Source: Phycomyces blakesleeanus NRRL 1555(-) (taxonomy: Eukaryota; Mucoromycota; Mucoromycetes; Mucorales; Phycomycetaceae). Taken from it: DNA of 64,000 nucleotides. A model generated the notes under the pieces. It did no database searches and was not told the DNA's origin. It was given only the letters and a program-made list of their open reading frames with translations. The stretch covers positions 4,388,462 through 4,452,461 of the forward strand of contig NW_017265134.1 of assembly GCF_001638985.1 (NCBI RefSeq), written 5' to 3'. The position numbers and the translations under genes are program-made. Positions 34,844 through 46,645 of the stretch are shown here, one piece after another; the first letter of the stretch is position 1, and each line of letters opens with the position of its first letter.

Positions 34844-37800
34844 GTCAATATGTGTGTTTTTGTTAGTTGTTGATTGAATCGTGTTGGGGAGAGTACTGAT
34901 CATATTTCTGTTATTTATAAATTGAAGTAAAGCAGTTTTTTTACCTGATTCCTTTTTAAAACCAATGTTGAAATCACCAGCAATGGTAATATGTATATAA
35001 TAGTGCTGTGAAAAAAATTCAATGGCTTCAATCATTGTGTTCTGTTTGCAAAGTGAAGAAACATATAGGCTGCAAAAGAGGTTTTGATCTAATATAAAAA
35101 GTGCAGCACTTGTTGATCTACCTTCTCCATCAAGAAATAGTTTAGAATTGGCAGAATATAAGGTGGGTGTATAATTTAAACTAGCAGTACTTTGTAAAAA
35201 AGAGTTTCAGACATAGCAGCAGGTCCTGAGACTTGAGCATGAGTTCAATCACTGTCCGCAAAGAATACAAGTGTAAAATCCTAAATATTGAGTCTATCAT
35301 GCCTTGGCATTGTCTATGTTTCGTTTAAAAGAAGAATATCTGATGCAAGATATACTTGATCACTTGATATTTGATTAATATGAGCTCGCAAACTTTGCAT
35401 GTTATGTGATATTAGCTGAATAGACCCGTCTGTTCTTTGACTTGTTAAATGTTTGAATTCTAGGACTAATTGTACAGAAATATGTCTGTACAGCTCATTC
35501 TTTAACTGTGCATTTCGATCTTTGTCAATATGTTTTGGTGGAACAAATCGGTTACCTCTACATATCAGCTGCAGTCCATTAGCAGAAGTGGATTTGGAAC
35601 ATATAACATATTGAAGCAATCTAGTATTTTTTGTTGAGCCATGATCAAATATTACAACTGAGGAGTATGTGCCTCCTTGAGACTTATGAGCTGTTAGTGA
35701 TTTAGCTGACACAACAGGGAATTGAGTTCGACTTAATTGGATTTGACTTTTGATGTTTCTGTGAATAATAGCACAATGAGGCTCTATCATAGTCCAATTG
35801 TTTGAGATACTGAGATTTTGGCGAATCCTTTGCTGCTTTTTTCTAAGCTCTTTTCCACTTCTTTCATCATCAAACTGTATCTATAGGCGCAATAGTTTTC
35901 TTATGGGCAAGAAAGTGAACTCTTCTAATTCAGTGCTGTCTTAATCAGAAATCTGACCATAGTCAATTCTCTTTAATAGAGACGTTTGTGGGTTCAGATT
36001 TTCAACTTTTTGCACAAGCTCATTGCCTTAGAAAGGAAACTCAATGTTACATACACATCTATATAGAGACACTACTCTACCAACTTGACTAAAGTTTGAT
36101 AGATTTTCTATCAAACCTTATTTAAATTGGTAGCCTTTAATATTCATTTATTTGCTTTTCTAAACTGATGCTATTTAAACAGCAGAAATATATAGAGAAA
36201 TGTAACTTTCGAATATAAGCTTACAATGGCATAGAAAAAGTCTGATTATACATTTTTATATGCAATTTACTCTAATTTTATATCACATATGGCTTGGAGA
36301 AAATATATGCAATACAATTTCCAGTTACATATAGAATTTACAGCTGTTTTATAGTCAAAGCAACAAAAAGTTTAGTTGAATCAATAGCATACATTATTAG
36401 TTGTAATTTTAGTAGTCGCCTTGGCAAAAATATTATTTAGATAATGAGTAATCCTTTTATGAATCTATTTTGAAAACTTCAAAAAACCTTTTTTTAGCTA
36501 ATTCTTGTACAACTCTACAAATCTGAGTTCACAAACGTCTCTAATATGCCTTTTGTTTCATTGACAAGCCCATCAGTAGTATCAATATTGACTGTCATCA
36601 TGTATTTTTCACTGATCTTCAATAAAAGCGTTTTGATTAGGCCTTGAATATCGAATTGTTTTGCATGATTGTCTGCAGAGAATAAGAGTCGTTGGATATA
36701 ACTTCCATCTCTACACTGTCCAATAATTTGGTCAAATGCCTTTGAGATTGCACCTTCTGTATTTAAACTCATCAATATATTCTGGTTTGTTTGTTGAACA
36801 AATGAGTTTCTACTGAAAAGAAATATTAATTTTGAACTGGTGCCTGTGGAAGAAGTGCTTTCTTGACTAATTATATTTAGTGAAACAGTTATTTTTTCAT
36901 TATTTATATCAGCTGCACTTTCAGGGCTTATTTGTACAACTTGACTTTGGAAGATCTCAATATCAGATTCGGTCATTGCCTCTATAGCCATGTTGTTCAA
37001 TACTGTAACAAATGGAACATCATCCCTCTGTCTCATAATTTCCTCTAATTTATGCACTTTGAATAGATCTCATATCTTGTATCCAAATAATGATATAAAT
37101 GGATTGGTATCTCTAGCACGACTTGTACTGTATAATAGGCTGTCTCCAATAGGTGGTAGCTGTAAGAAATCACCAAATACAATTATAGATTTTCTACCAA
37201 AAGGTACTGAAGGATCAAAAATATTACAAAGTCTTTGATCAACTCATCCAAACAGCATTTCTCCAACCATACTAATTTTATCAATGATAATTACATTTAA
37301 ATCTGCAAGTGCAATACTCATTGAATGGGAACCATCAGTGGAGAGCTGCATGAGGCCTTCAATTCCACGTTGGGTTACAGGCAAACTGAATGTGTTATGT
37401 AGAGTTTGAGCTGAAATATTAAAAGCTGCCTTTCTAGTGGGAGCACAAAGCAACACAGATGGTGTATTCATATTTCTTTTTCTACTTTTGTCAAAATGAC
37501 ACACAAGAGATTGGTATATGGCTTTAATCAGCAGACTTTTTTCAGTACCTGCTCCTCCTGTTACAAAATGATAAAATGCTGCATAAGGTTATGATGATAT
37601 AGAAGAATTAAGCTGATGTGATAAAAGGTTATCATTGTTGTAGCAGATGTGATCGATAATATAATACAAATACTAGCGCTGTTTTAGGTTTAACATTGAA
37701 AGAAGCTCTTGGTACTCAGATTCTGGAAGCATTTCAGAACTTTGGTTGTTTCCAAGTAGATTAGACAATTATTTTTGATATTTCCATTTGGGTTTAATTT

Positions 37801-40800
37801 GTCTGTCAGATCTGTTTCTCAATGATATTGTCTGTCAGAACTATCATCAATATCCAAAGTATATCATCTGAAATCATTCTCAGCAACATATGGTACCATA
37901 GGATTTGTAGTTTCTGATGGATTGTTTTCTCTTTCTGTATTCAGAGCATCTTGTTCCATTGAAATTGTTTCAACATATCTATCCAAAACATCATCATCTA
38001 TTTGGCAAAACTCTCTCTTTGCTAATATTATAGCTTTGGAAACTTCCAAAAACTTCTCTTCACAGTTTATACTCAAAAGCTCTTTCTCTTTGTTTCTCCA
38101 ACTTGAATATAGTACTAAAAGACAGTGATAGTAGTCATTATCATCCCGATAGACATTAAACTTATAGTAACAGATAACTCAAGGTTTGGTTCTCTTTCGA
38201 ATATATCTTTGGTTTTGTAAAAGAGAGTATACAATGCCTGGCTCACCATAGAATATATGACTTGCAGTATTCTTGGAAGTTTAGTCAATTTCTGCTAATT
38301 AAATTTCCTCTCTGGTCATTATCAGGATCTATATTATCAATATTAATTTCATCATGATTGGTGAGATTTGCGTTCCTGGCTCTTGATGGTTTCTTTCTTG
38401 AAAACTCAAAATGGGAGGCAAATTGGGCTAAGTTGAGATTTTCAAAAATCTCTGGGTGGGAAACATAATGTTTAATTAGGCCTGACTCAAAACAGTTGGT
38501 TGAATCTGGATCCATTTTCTCAAGCTCAGATTGCTTCTTTAAAATATGCATATGGGTTTCAGGTCTGCCTGTTGGTATGAATACTGTTACAGTACTTGCT
38601 TCAGACATTCTGATCAGTAGCAAATTATATGCAGTTTCTTGTGTGGAGATCTCACTAGCATTGTAATACGTAGCTGCAAGTGATCTCATTGTATCTATAG
38701 GTGTAAAACTACTATCCTCTTTATACTTTTTATACACCTCTTCCAGTGTCTTACTTAATTCTCTGTCTGCCTTATTAATGTAGTCAACAACATATTCACA
38801 ACATGCATAAGGATCAAAAATGAATTGGATGTTCATATTTGATTAGAACATACTAAGTATTTTTGGATTGTAGTTGTTGATTATCACTTTGTTTGGCTCT
38901 GATTTGATTAAAACTTTGTTAATTTTGAGGCTATTACGAATTGCCAATATGTATTTATCAATAGATGTAATATTTACAGCTGTTAGAAAATCCATAAATT
39001 CCATTGTTGATAATCCAATTTCTTTATAATTTTCTTTAAGATATGCCTTAATACAAGTGATATCTTGTTTACATTTTTTTTACATGTTCTCTGATAGAGT
39101 CTTGTCTGTACTAAATGGACAGAGTATGCGAGTTTTGTCCATGGGATAAAATGGGATGTTGAATTGACAGACTGTAACATTATTTTCTTTTCTTTGGCAA
39201 GCAAATCTATGCTCATGAAATTGCCTTTTCAACAGCTCTTTCCAGATATCTTCACTACAGCGGTCGGTTTGTCTATTATGAGGCATCTCATCTCATTTTT
39301 TTTACACATTATTATGCTATCAACAAAGTCACAGATAGTCCTTTGTCTTTCTTCAGATGTAGTTTCGTCAACAGAAATATCCTCATCATACTTAGAAGCA
39401 CCTTTGAGCCAAACAAGTATATGAACGTGAGGTGAACCTCTGTGTTGGAATTCGATTCTGAAGAAATATTTCTTGATGGGATAATTTCCAAAAGGTTCAT
39501 AAGGTACTTTCCATGTCTTTTAACTGTCTTAATTGATAATCAAAATATCTTGCACAAGTTATAGGGTCTTTCTGGATAAGAGTTACCTTCTCTGCATATG
39601 ATAATTGCTCTGCTTGATCTTCTGTGATTATTATGCCATCTGTTACAAACCTAAGAATACATAGAAGTTTTAGCCAATTTGCTTCAGCTGTGGACAGAGT
39701 AACAAAGATTGTGGGAATACCAAATTGCCAAACCATGCCAAAAGATTTTTTTTCTCATTTTTCCAGTATTTAGCAGTGGACTGAATGCTACTGAATATCT
39801 TATATGCTTAGTCTTTGCTTATCAACCCTTCAATGCTATTATTACTTAAAAAGTCTGAAGCAATGTAAGAAGTGTTATTGTTGTTAGTATTTCTTTTCTT
39901 GCGAAGAACAGTATTCAAATTGCTGTACATTCTAATCAACTGGTTTTTACAATCCATGTATAAGATATACTCTACTGTTTGGGCTGCTCTTTGGTCAAAC
40001 CTTCTCGAAATAGACTTAGTCAAGAATGAATACAATACATTTTCAGGTATAGATAGTCTTTGTCTTCAAAATATCTTTGGGAAAGATAGAAAGTCACTAT
40101 CTTTGTCAGTTAGAACAGATAATGGTATTCTGTTATCTCCAGATGAAAGTCTGATAGCTTCATAGTCAGAGACAATTACAGATTCTTGGTTACCGTTGTC
40201 TTCTAACTTATCTTCTCCAACTTCTTCTACACTCTGATCTTGCCCTTCAGCATCACCAGTCCCTATGACCTCAGTATTACTTCTAGTAATATCTTCTATT
40301 CAGTCATTACTTAAAGTTATATTGTACTCTTGGTAGAGTGGTGTTGACTGTAAGAAAACGGCTGCTCTCCAAACTTTTGCTCGACTGATATTGCCTCTGA
40401 TGTAATTCTTGACATAGCATATCTTACGGGTTAAGCTCAAATGAATAGTATAGGTGTCATCAAAATTGGGAGGAAGTGACGAGACTGCTATGTCTATGTT
40501 AACTGAAATATTCACTGTCACCTTTGCTTCTATATTGCCCAGTTAACTCTTTGTGTGTTCAAATTGATTGAAATACATGGCATGACGAAACTAGTCTTTT
40601 TTCTAATCTTGTTAGGTCGTCTATACAATTAACATAATTAGACAAATGAAGACCATCTGATAGAGCAATAGTAGGTGTGGTTTTCTTCTTTAAGTCTATT
40701 TTACAAGTGGAGAATAATGGGATCTGATCAATGGTTAACCTATTCAGAAAAGCAGTTGTAATATATTGATTATTAATTGCCCAGAAGGCTTTTCCAACTA

Positions 40801-41370
40801 CATTATCATCACAACCCCAAGCTTCTTTCAGTGTGATTCTTTCAATTATAGATATATCTTTTCTGAAGAAAAAACCCCCACAACAGCCACAGACGGCAAT
40901 AGAATCCTCTCTGATCATAGTTTCATATTTACTCCAGATAGTTTCTCAGCTATCTGCTTCAACTTCGTCATCTTGCCTGTGTCTTCTTATAGCTCTCTCA
41001 TTGTCTTCAGCAGCTCTAAGCCGTTGAATGCATCTATATTGACGCATGTACTCTGCTCAGGAGTTGTGCACTTCTACTTCAGCTCCCACCACTTCTATCT
41101 CAGTAGACTGTTGGCACCAAAGGCAATACTCTTGCAAATATTCTGCTCTGGAATCATGGCTACTGTCTATTTCTATTTCTGCTGCTTGACAATAATTACG
41201 TCAATACTCTTGCATGTATTCAGTCCAAGAGATCAGATTCCTTTCTTTTAGTACTGTTACTTCTTCTCGCATTGCTTGCCAACAATTATATTAATATTCT
41301 CTCATGTATTGACATTGTTTTTCAGTTCTTTTTTCAGAAGTGAGAATAGCTCTAGACATTTTTTTAATTT
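34844..41370 (-). pseudogene. Helentron-type Rep-helicase-endonuclease element
   Basis: A third rolling-circle lineage, on the minus strand, not close to Helitrons 1 and 2. From the start at about 41359 come repeated units containing EYMREY, EYMQEY, EYLQEY and EYMRQY (41320-41040), like the STPR repeats known in some Helentron proteins. Next is a Cys-rich CGCCGGFFFRK near 40890. The Rep region has FGIPTIFVTLSTAEANW near 39725. An intact HUH site reads QHRGSPHVHILVWL near 39450-39410. Two Tyr lie in YACCEYVVDYINKA near 38810-38765. The helicase has a mutated Walker A (GGAGTEKS near 37545) and FGDFLQLPPIGDS near 37190-37150. Its last motif, LTAHKSQGGTYSSVVIF near 35700-35650, runs into an endonuclease domain (SHNMQSLRAHINQI near 35415; AGDFNIGF near 34975). 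Many frameshifts and stops. The 3' end is cut at the LTR. Confidence 0.85.
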
Positions 41371-41609
41371 GTAATAATTTATCTTAAAATAATGAATAGA
41401 AATAGAAATAAAAGTTAGGATTAAGCAAAATAGAGTGAGTAGGACATGAAAAACACATTAAAAAATCACGTGATAAATCATTTACACTTTTACTAGTAAA
41501 ATTATTATATTTTTAAGTAGTGAAGATTGTAACAAAGTCCACATATAAAAATTGTTATGATCTCACCTTTTACTTAGGATTTCTAACTCTGTAAACTTCA
41601 TATAAAATG
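41371..41609. other. No gene recognised
   Basis: AT-rich spacer between the Helentron start codon and a mariner terminal-repeat remnant. The Helentron 5' end and promoter should lie here, but no end motif was recognised. Confidence 0.45.
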
Positions 41610-42201
41610 CCAAAAATATGATGTTTACCAAAAAAATACTACAGTTCTATAAAAAGATATGACATTTACCAAAAAATACTACAGTTCTATAAAAAAAATT
41701 CTAAGGCGTAAGGATAAAAAATTTGAGTGCCATGTACCCTTCTGCTAATAGTAAAAGAGAGGGGAGCAAATTCAGATCGCAATGGGTTCTAATTAGATGG
41801 AAACAGATGCTATGTCAAGTCCCAATCTGGTATTTTTTTTCTGACACTTGTAACTAAGTTGCAGAATCAATACCACTGGGGATCGTTAAGTTTTAAGAAT
41901 AGGTTTTTTGATAAGAATAAAGATGCTTTTTATTAATTATATTTCTTGACTATTTATACAAAATGATGTTTGATTTCTGGCTAAAAGAATAGCTACAATA
42001 ATATGTCTTAGATGCTTGTTGTCCAGTAATATCTTCTACAAGTATATTTAATATCTTAAATATCTAAAACATATACAAGAGACCAATCAGCAATGTCAAG
42101 ATCATTTATCCTAAAAAGTCAACCATTACTGGTTACTTGCAATTCCCAATGTTGGGCACAGATGTCAACTCTGACATCTAATTAAATGAATAAAACCAAT
42201 A
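41610..42201 (+). mobile_element. Solitary end of a long-TIR mariner element, split by an LTR
   Basis: The sequence 41610-41812 is closely similar to the right TIR of the 45.7-50.8 kb element. It has the motif series ending in TTTACC plus an A run, then GGATAAAAAATTTGAGTGCC and CCCTTCTGC. Similarity resumes at 42177 (CTAATTAAATGAATAAAACCAA) and ends at 42199, followed by TA. So an old TIR ended at a TA here, as mariner ends do. The internal part and opposite end are missing; the Helentron lies where they would be. Confidence 0.7.
41813..42176. repeat. Probable solo LTR of a second family
   Basis: A 364-bp insertion in the mariner TIR remnant. It starts TGTCAAGTCCC and ends CTCTGACA, giving TG...CA ends with the inverted pentamer TGTCA/TGACA expected of an LTR. 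The flanking tetramers are GCTA and TCTA (one mismatch), a possible decayed target duplication. It contains AATAAA-like stretches near 41920. No second copy exists in the window to confirm it. Confidence 0.55.
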
Positions 42202-42258
42202 ATGTCCAAAAACATCCCAGATAGGGAGCAACATATTGACAAAAGAATGTAGCAAAAA

Positions 42259-42331
42259 TGCTCCCTGCCAGGATCGAACTGGCGACCTTCAGATTATGAG
42301 ACTAACGCGCTGCCAACTGCGCTAAGGAAGC
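42259..42331 (-). tRNA. trnM-CAU: tRNA-Met (CAU), elongator
   Basis: 73 nt on the minus strand. Acceptor stem GCTTCCT/AGGGAGC (one G-T pair) with discriminator A; D arm GCGC/GCGC; anticodon loop CTCATAA giving CAU; T arm GCCAG/CTGGC with loop TTCGATC. The internal A box (TAGCGCAGTTGG) and B box (GTTCGATCC) are intact, and there is no intron. The T-T pair at the foot of the anticodon stem also occurs in yeast elongator tRNA-Met. The acceptor start GC and TTCG in the T loop fit elongator rather than initiator. It encodes the tRNA reading internal AUG. It is the only clear host gene in the window. Confidence 0.95.
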
Positions 42332-43386
42332 TTGTTTTGAATTAATACTCAATAGTTAAATTATATGTAAAATACAACAAGTTTCGGTTGTCCAGCAGTG
42401 CAGTGATATTGCAGAATTCTTTGTAATTCTAGAAAAAATATTCTATTATTATTTTTTTTGATTTTCCAATGGCGGCCGAGGCTGAATAGAAAGCAATTTT
42501 TCTGCTTGTAGAGCAAAACACCAATAAATACAACGAAAAAGCATCATTCTGTCAACAATAACTTAAGATAACTACATATTGTATCTTTTTTTCTCACTAT
42601 ATTTAACTGAACGAATTAACTTAGAATTAATATTATTTTTATTATATATTCTTACAAACATAATTATCTTCATGATTATGACTTAATAATTATTTTATTA
42701 TATTTGTACTTAATGATAGTAAAGAACAAATTGCATTTAATAGATCGTTAATTGTACAAATTTTATTATATATTTTTCTTTATAATTTTATTTTTTTTAA
42801 TTATTCAACAAGTTAATTGCAAAACTATAAATATCGCAATACTTGTATTTAATAAACATGGATTTTTTTGTCTTATTTTCTGATAACAAGTTTTCTTAAT
42901 ATTTAACGCTATTGATATTTTACTTATTTGATTAAAAGTACTGTTTTCCTCTTATTTTTCTCTTATTGATTTTATTATCTTTAATTCTATATTCTCTTTT
43001 GAGTTGGTCTTTTCTCTCTTGTGAAAAAGAGAGGTTATTTCACATCTACAAACTATTCAAACCTCAAAAACCGTGATAACATCACCTGTCAACATTTATT
43101 ACAAATACAAGTATCACATATATAAGAGTTAATAGATTGCAGTAGGTTAACACAGCATGCTAAGCAATATATAAACAGGCAAAGAAGTATACTTGATAAT
43201 AAAGAAGTATACTTAAAAAAATACAATCAAACAGACAAAATAGTATAGTAGATAAAAGATAATTTTATTATGAGCAATTACTATTGATATTTATACTAAT
43301 TATTTGGAATGTTTGTCTTGAGATGTTGTTTGATATGACGCCTCTTTTGTAAGAATATTAATTTAAATTATTATTTCTGTTATGTG
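42332..43386. other. No gene recognised; tRNA flank
   Basis: AT-rich flank of the tRNA, upstream side of the tRNA. No open frame of note was seen. It may be host intergenic sequence. A duplicated GAAGTATACTT phrase occurs at 43181-43215. Confidence 0.5.
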
Positions 43387-43918
43387 TGTTGTGCTGGTTG
43401 AAGTTGAAGAAGTTTTTAAAAAGAAAAATTAAAGATTTGAGATAAGGAATGAAGATTTAGGAGAACTTGTGTAGAGTTTGTTTGTTAAGAAAGATTTGGT
43501 ATCAAAATTTGATCAGGTTTTTACACTGAACTACCACTGCTATTTATATTGTTTTGAATCAGGAAAATTATATGACTGAGGTCAGGTGATCGATCCTATC
43601 TGAGTCTTAATCAGAGCAACATGATCTTAGAATAATTAATGTATAATTAATTATATATATATATATAATCCCATTGAAATATTAACATCAAAAGTAAATA
43701 TGTTTATGAGTTATAATTATACTTATAATAATCTACTGATGTATCCCATATTATGGTCATATCTTCATATGAAATATAATCACTATCATATATGATAAAC
43801 CTGTGTGTTAAATAATAAAGTAATTAGTAAACACCTTTGACTGGAATAGCTGAGGCCTTACATTATTTCCTTCAGACTTATTCTCAATTACAGCAGTAGT
43901 CAATACTTATTTACAACA
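43387..43918 (+). repeat. Solo LTR, family A, copy 3, with target duplication
   Basis: 532 bp, TGTTGTGCTGG...TTACAACA, flanked on both sides by ATGTG (43382-43386 and 43919-43923). The perfect 5-bp duplication proves the element ends for this family and shows a solo LTR left by LTR-LTR recombination after insertion. Confidence 0.93.
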
Positions 43919-43923
43919 ATGTG

Positions 43924-45691
43924 AGAATGTGAGTGAAGATCAAAGTAATTAATTACAAAAGAGATTTGTTTGCCCTTTCCTCTTTTTAGAACAATTGGTT
44001 TGAACCTCCTCTTTTGTTTAAGCTCTGGCTTGCTAGCTACAACAGACTGACATATAATGTGTTGATGTTGTTGGCCTCAGTCTAAAAACCATATTCTATC
44101 AAGTCCAGACATTCTTTTGAAAACCCCTTTTTAATTTCGTAAATCTTAGGGGAAAGGATATTACACAAGCTTATAGTGAGTAGTCCGGCAGATAATTAGA
44201 GGCGTGACTACTTTTAACTTGTCCGGCAGACATCTATCAGTTCTGTGTGTAACACCCTGGCCCCCAAAAAACAGTCACCCCCTGTCCCCATTCGGTATAA
44301 TCACTTGTCTTTATTAACTAAGAAAAATCATGCAAAAGTGAAAGAACATTTGTTCGCAACTTTTCATTTTCATTTTTTTTATTTTTAAAAATTCATAACT
44401 CGTTCAAAAAAATAGATAGAAATATAAAAGTAAAATAATTGGTTTCATTGATGTTTTCTGCATAAAGTGAGTATTTGTTTGTTTTATAACATTTTTTGAA
44501 TTGCATTTAAAGAGTGAATTACAAAAGTTCTATATAATTCATTTGTGAAAGATTGAAAAAAAATAACAATTTGAAAATATTAGTAAAAATCACTTACAAA
44601 TGCTTTATATCAATAGAAAATAGTAAAAAAAATGTTTCAGTAAAAGTTTTAGACTATAATATTATATAGAAGATATATTTATTGGCAAAAACAATCTATT
44701 TCAAATAATTAAAAACGTAAAAAAAAGTGTACATTTTGCTAGTTTATTCAACCAAAACATAATTAATTAACTTCAAATTTTGGATATAGAGATGTACATA
44801 TGTTTTCCGCAATGTAACAAAATATCCAAGCTTTAGCGTTTGAATTAAGACAGAAATCTATCAAAAACTATGCGTTGTTTTTGTTTTACATCTTTTACAG
44901 TAAAATCCATATCTGTGATGGGATAAAGATCTTAATCAGATTGCTTATAAATGCACAGACTTTGTACTCCAGAGAATAAAAGCAAATTATATAGTTTCCC
45001 AATTAATTGGATACCAATTATATTTGTATCTGGGTTTTACATATAACATTAAAATTAAAGACAGACTAGATACAATTGTGTTTGTTAAAAATGAAAGAAA
45101 AAATAAGAGTAAAGTATATTAAAAGATAAAAAGATAAATAAGTTATATATGTGTGAGATCAATAATATCAGAAGAGCATAAGAAAGAATTTGTAGAAAAG
45201 TTAGTGATAGAAGTGGTAGTGATAGTAGTTGCAGTGGTAAAAGCACTGAAAAAATTAAAAAAAAATAAGGTTGTTTAAATATGGGGTATAGTGTAGTATA
45301 ATTTCCATATTTAAATTAGTTGATTTTTTTCCACTTGTGCTGAAGGTGACTTTCACAGATAGTAGAATGACTAGAGTCAACTAGCGGAATTGTGGGTGGG
45401 AGTGCCGCAGGTAAGGTTTGTTAGCACTTTAGATATACTTATCTGACTTGATATATAAAAAGAAAGTTTTTTAAAACTGCATATCTATTTTGATATTCTT
45501 TATATGGAATCATAAAGGTCAGGCACCAACACATTATGAAGATTAAAAGTTGTGGTGATCCAGACACTTGGATATTGGATTTATCACATATAAGAACATA
45601 TTCATATTGGGATAGCATAGTAGCTATCATCTTCTCAGTATAAAATATATATAAACGATTAAGTAATCAGCCCAATAATTATTACAGTTAG
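43924..45691. other. No gene recognised
   Basis: 1.8 kb without a credible gene. A locally GC-richer part at 44160-44310 contains GTCCGGCAGA twice (44183 and 44220) and a C-rich stretch, which may be an unrecognised element remnant. The minus frame at 45439-45630 has no motif and is probably chance. Confidence 0.45.
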
Positions 45692-45693
45692 TA

Positions 45694-46060
45694 CTGGTTT
45701 TATCCATTCAATTGGCGCCCATTTCTATCTAATTAGCATCTGTTTCCATCTAATTAGAACCCATTGACATCTGATTGGCTTTCATAGAAATTGAATTTGC
45801 TTCCATTGCCATCTGAATTTGCTCCCCCCCTTTTACTATTGGCAGAAGGGTACATGGCACTCAAATTTTTTATTCTTACGGCTTACAATTTTTTTTTGTA
45901 AACGTCATATTTTTTTTTGTAAACGTCGAATTTTTTTTATATAACCATAGTATTTTTTTTTGTAAACGTCGTATTTTTTTTATATAACCATAGTAATTTT
46001 TTTTTGTAAATGTCATATTTTTTTTTATATAACTGTCATATTTTTTTATATAAGTGCCAA
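45694..46060 (+). repeat. Left TIR with subterminal GTAAACGTC repeats
   Basis: The outer 190 bp is unique and closely matches the right TIR inverted. The inner part is a run of about 20-bp units made of a T tract plus GTAAACGTC or GTAAATGTC, alternating with ATATAACCATAGTA. Such iterated subterminal motifs are likely transposase binding sites (inference). Confidence 0.85.
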
Positions 46061-46309
46061 ACGCCTAATGTAATAGCATTTCAATATATGTAGATCTTTC
46101 TACAAAGATACGTCATAGAAAATATCTATAGAGAGAACTAACAGAATATGCAAAATTTTCTCCAGATTACTTTGTTAAAGTTAAATATCTTACTGCAGTT
46201 ATAAGATAATAAAGCAAGTATCTCATTATAATAATTATATTAAAATTGAAAATGCAATGATATTATTTGTATTCTTTCTTTATTGCAGAGTAAGTTTCGA
46301 ATAAAAGAT

Positions 46310-46645
46310 TCATTTTTTCATCACTTGTAGCCTCCTTGTTGTTTTTAATGAAAAAACAACTGGAGACTTTCTCCACTTCAAAATATAGCCACCAGCAGTT
46401 GTTTGTTTCATATTTACTATCTTGCTGGCTTTTTCAATAGTTAATCCCCTTATGAAGTAGAGATAAAGAAGCTTTTTTATATCTTTATCCGTAGGCTTTT
46501 GATATTGCCCTCTACTTTTTTTGGGGGTTTTGTCTGTTGTTGACGGGGCAGACCTTTTTGGATCTTCTGGCATTTCAGGCTCTTCAAGCTCTTCCATGAT
46601 TTTTTCAAAGGCACTGTTATATTCTTCAAGCTTTTCATGTAACAT
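46310..46645 (-). CDS. Small helix-turn-helix-like ORF
   Basis: 111 codons starting at 46645. The N-terminal part is acidic (EELEEPEMPEDP). Basic RGQYQKP follows near residues 45-51, then a segment (KKLLYLYFIRGLTIEKASKIVNMKQTT, residues 56-82) that reads like a homeodomain-type helix-turn-helix. It recalls the N-terminal region of the transposase in the same element (QNQVNKLFSLVFSENQ...AREMGINVWTAQNYV, residues 134-167), which has the same layout. It could be an accessory DNA-binding or repressor protein, the remnant of a second transposase, or a partial exon. No function is asserted. Confidence 0.5.
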   Translation of the reverse strand: MLHEKLEEYNSAFEKIMEELEEPEMPEDPKRSAPSTTDKTPKKSRGQYQKPTDKDIKKLLYLYFIRGLTIEKASKIVNMKQTTAGGYILKWRKSPVVFSLKTTRRLQVMKK

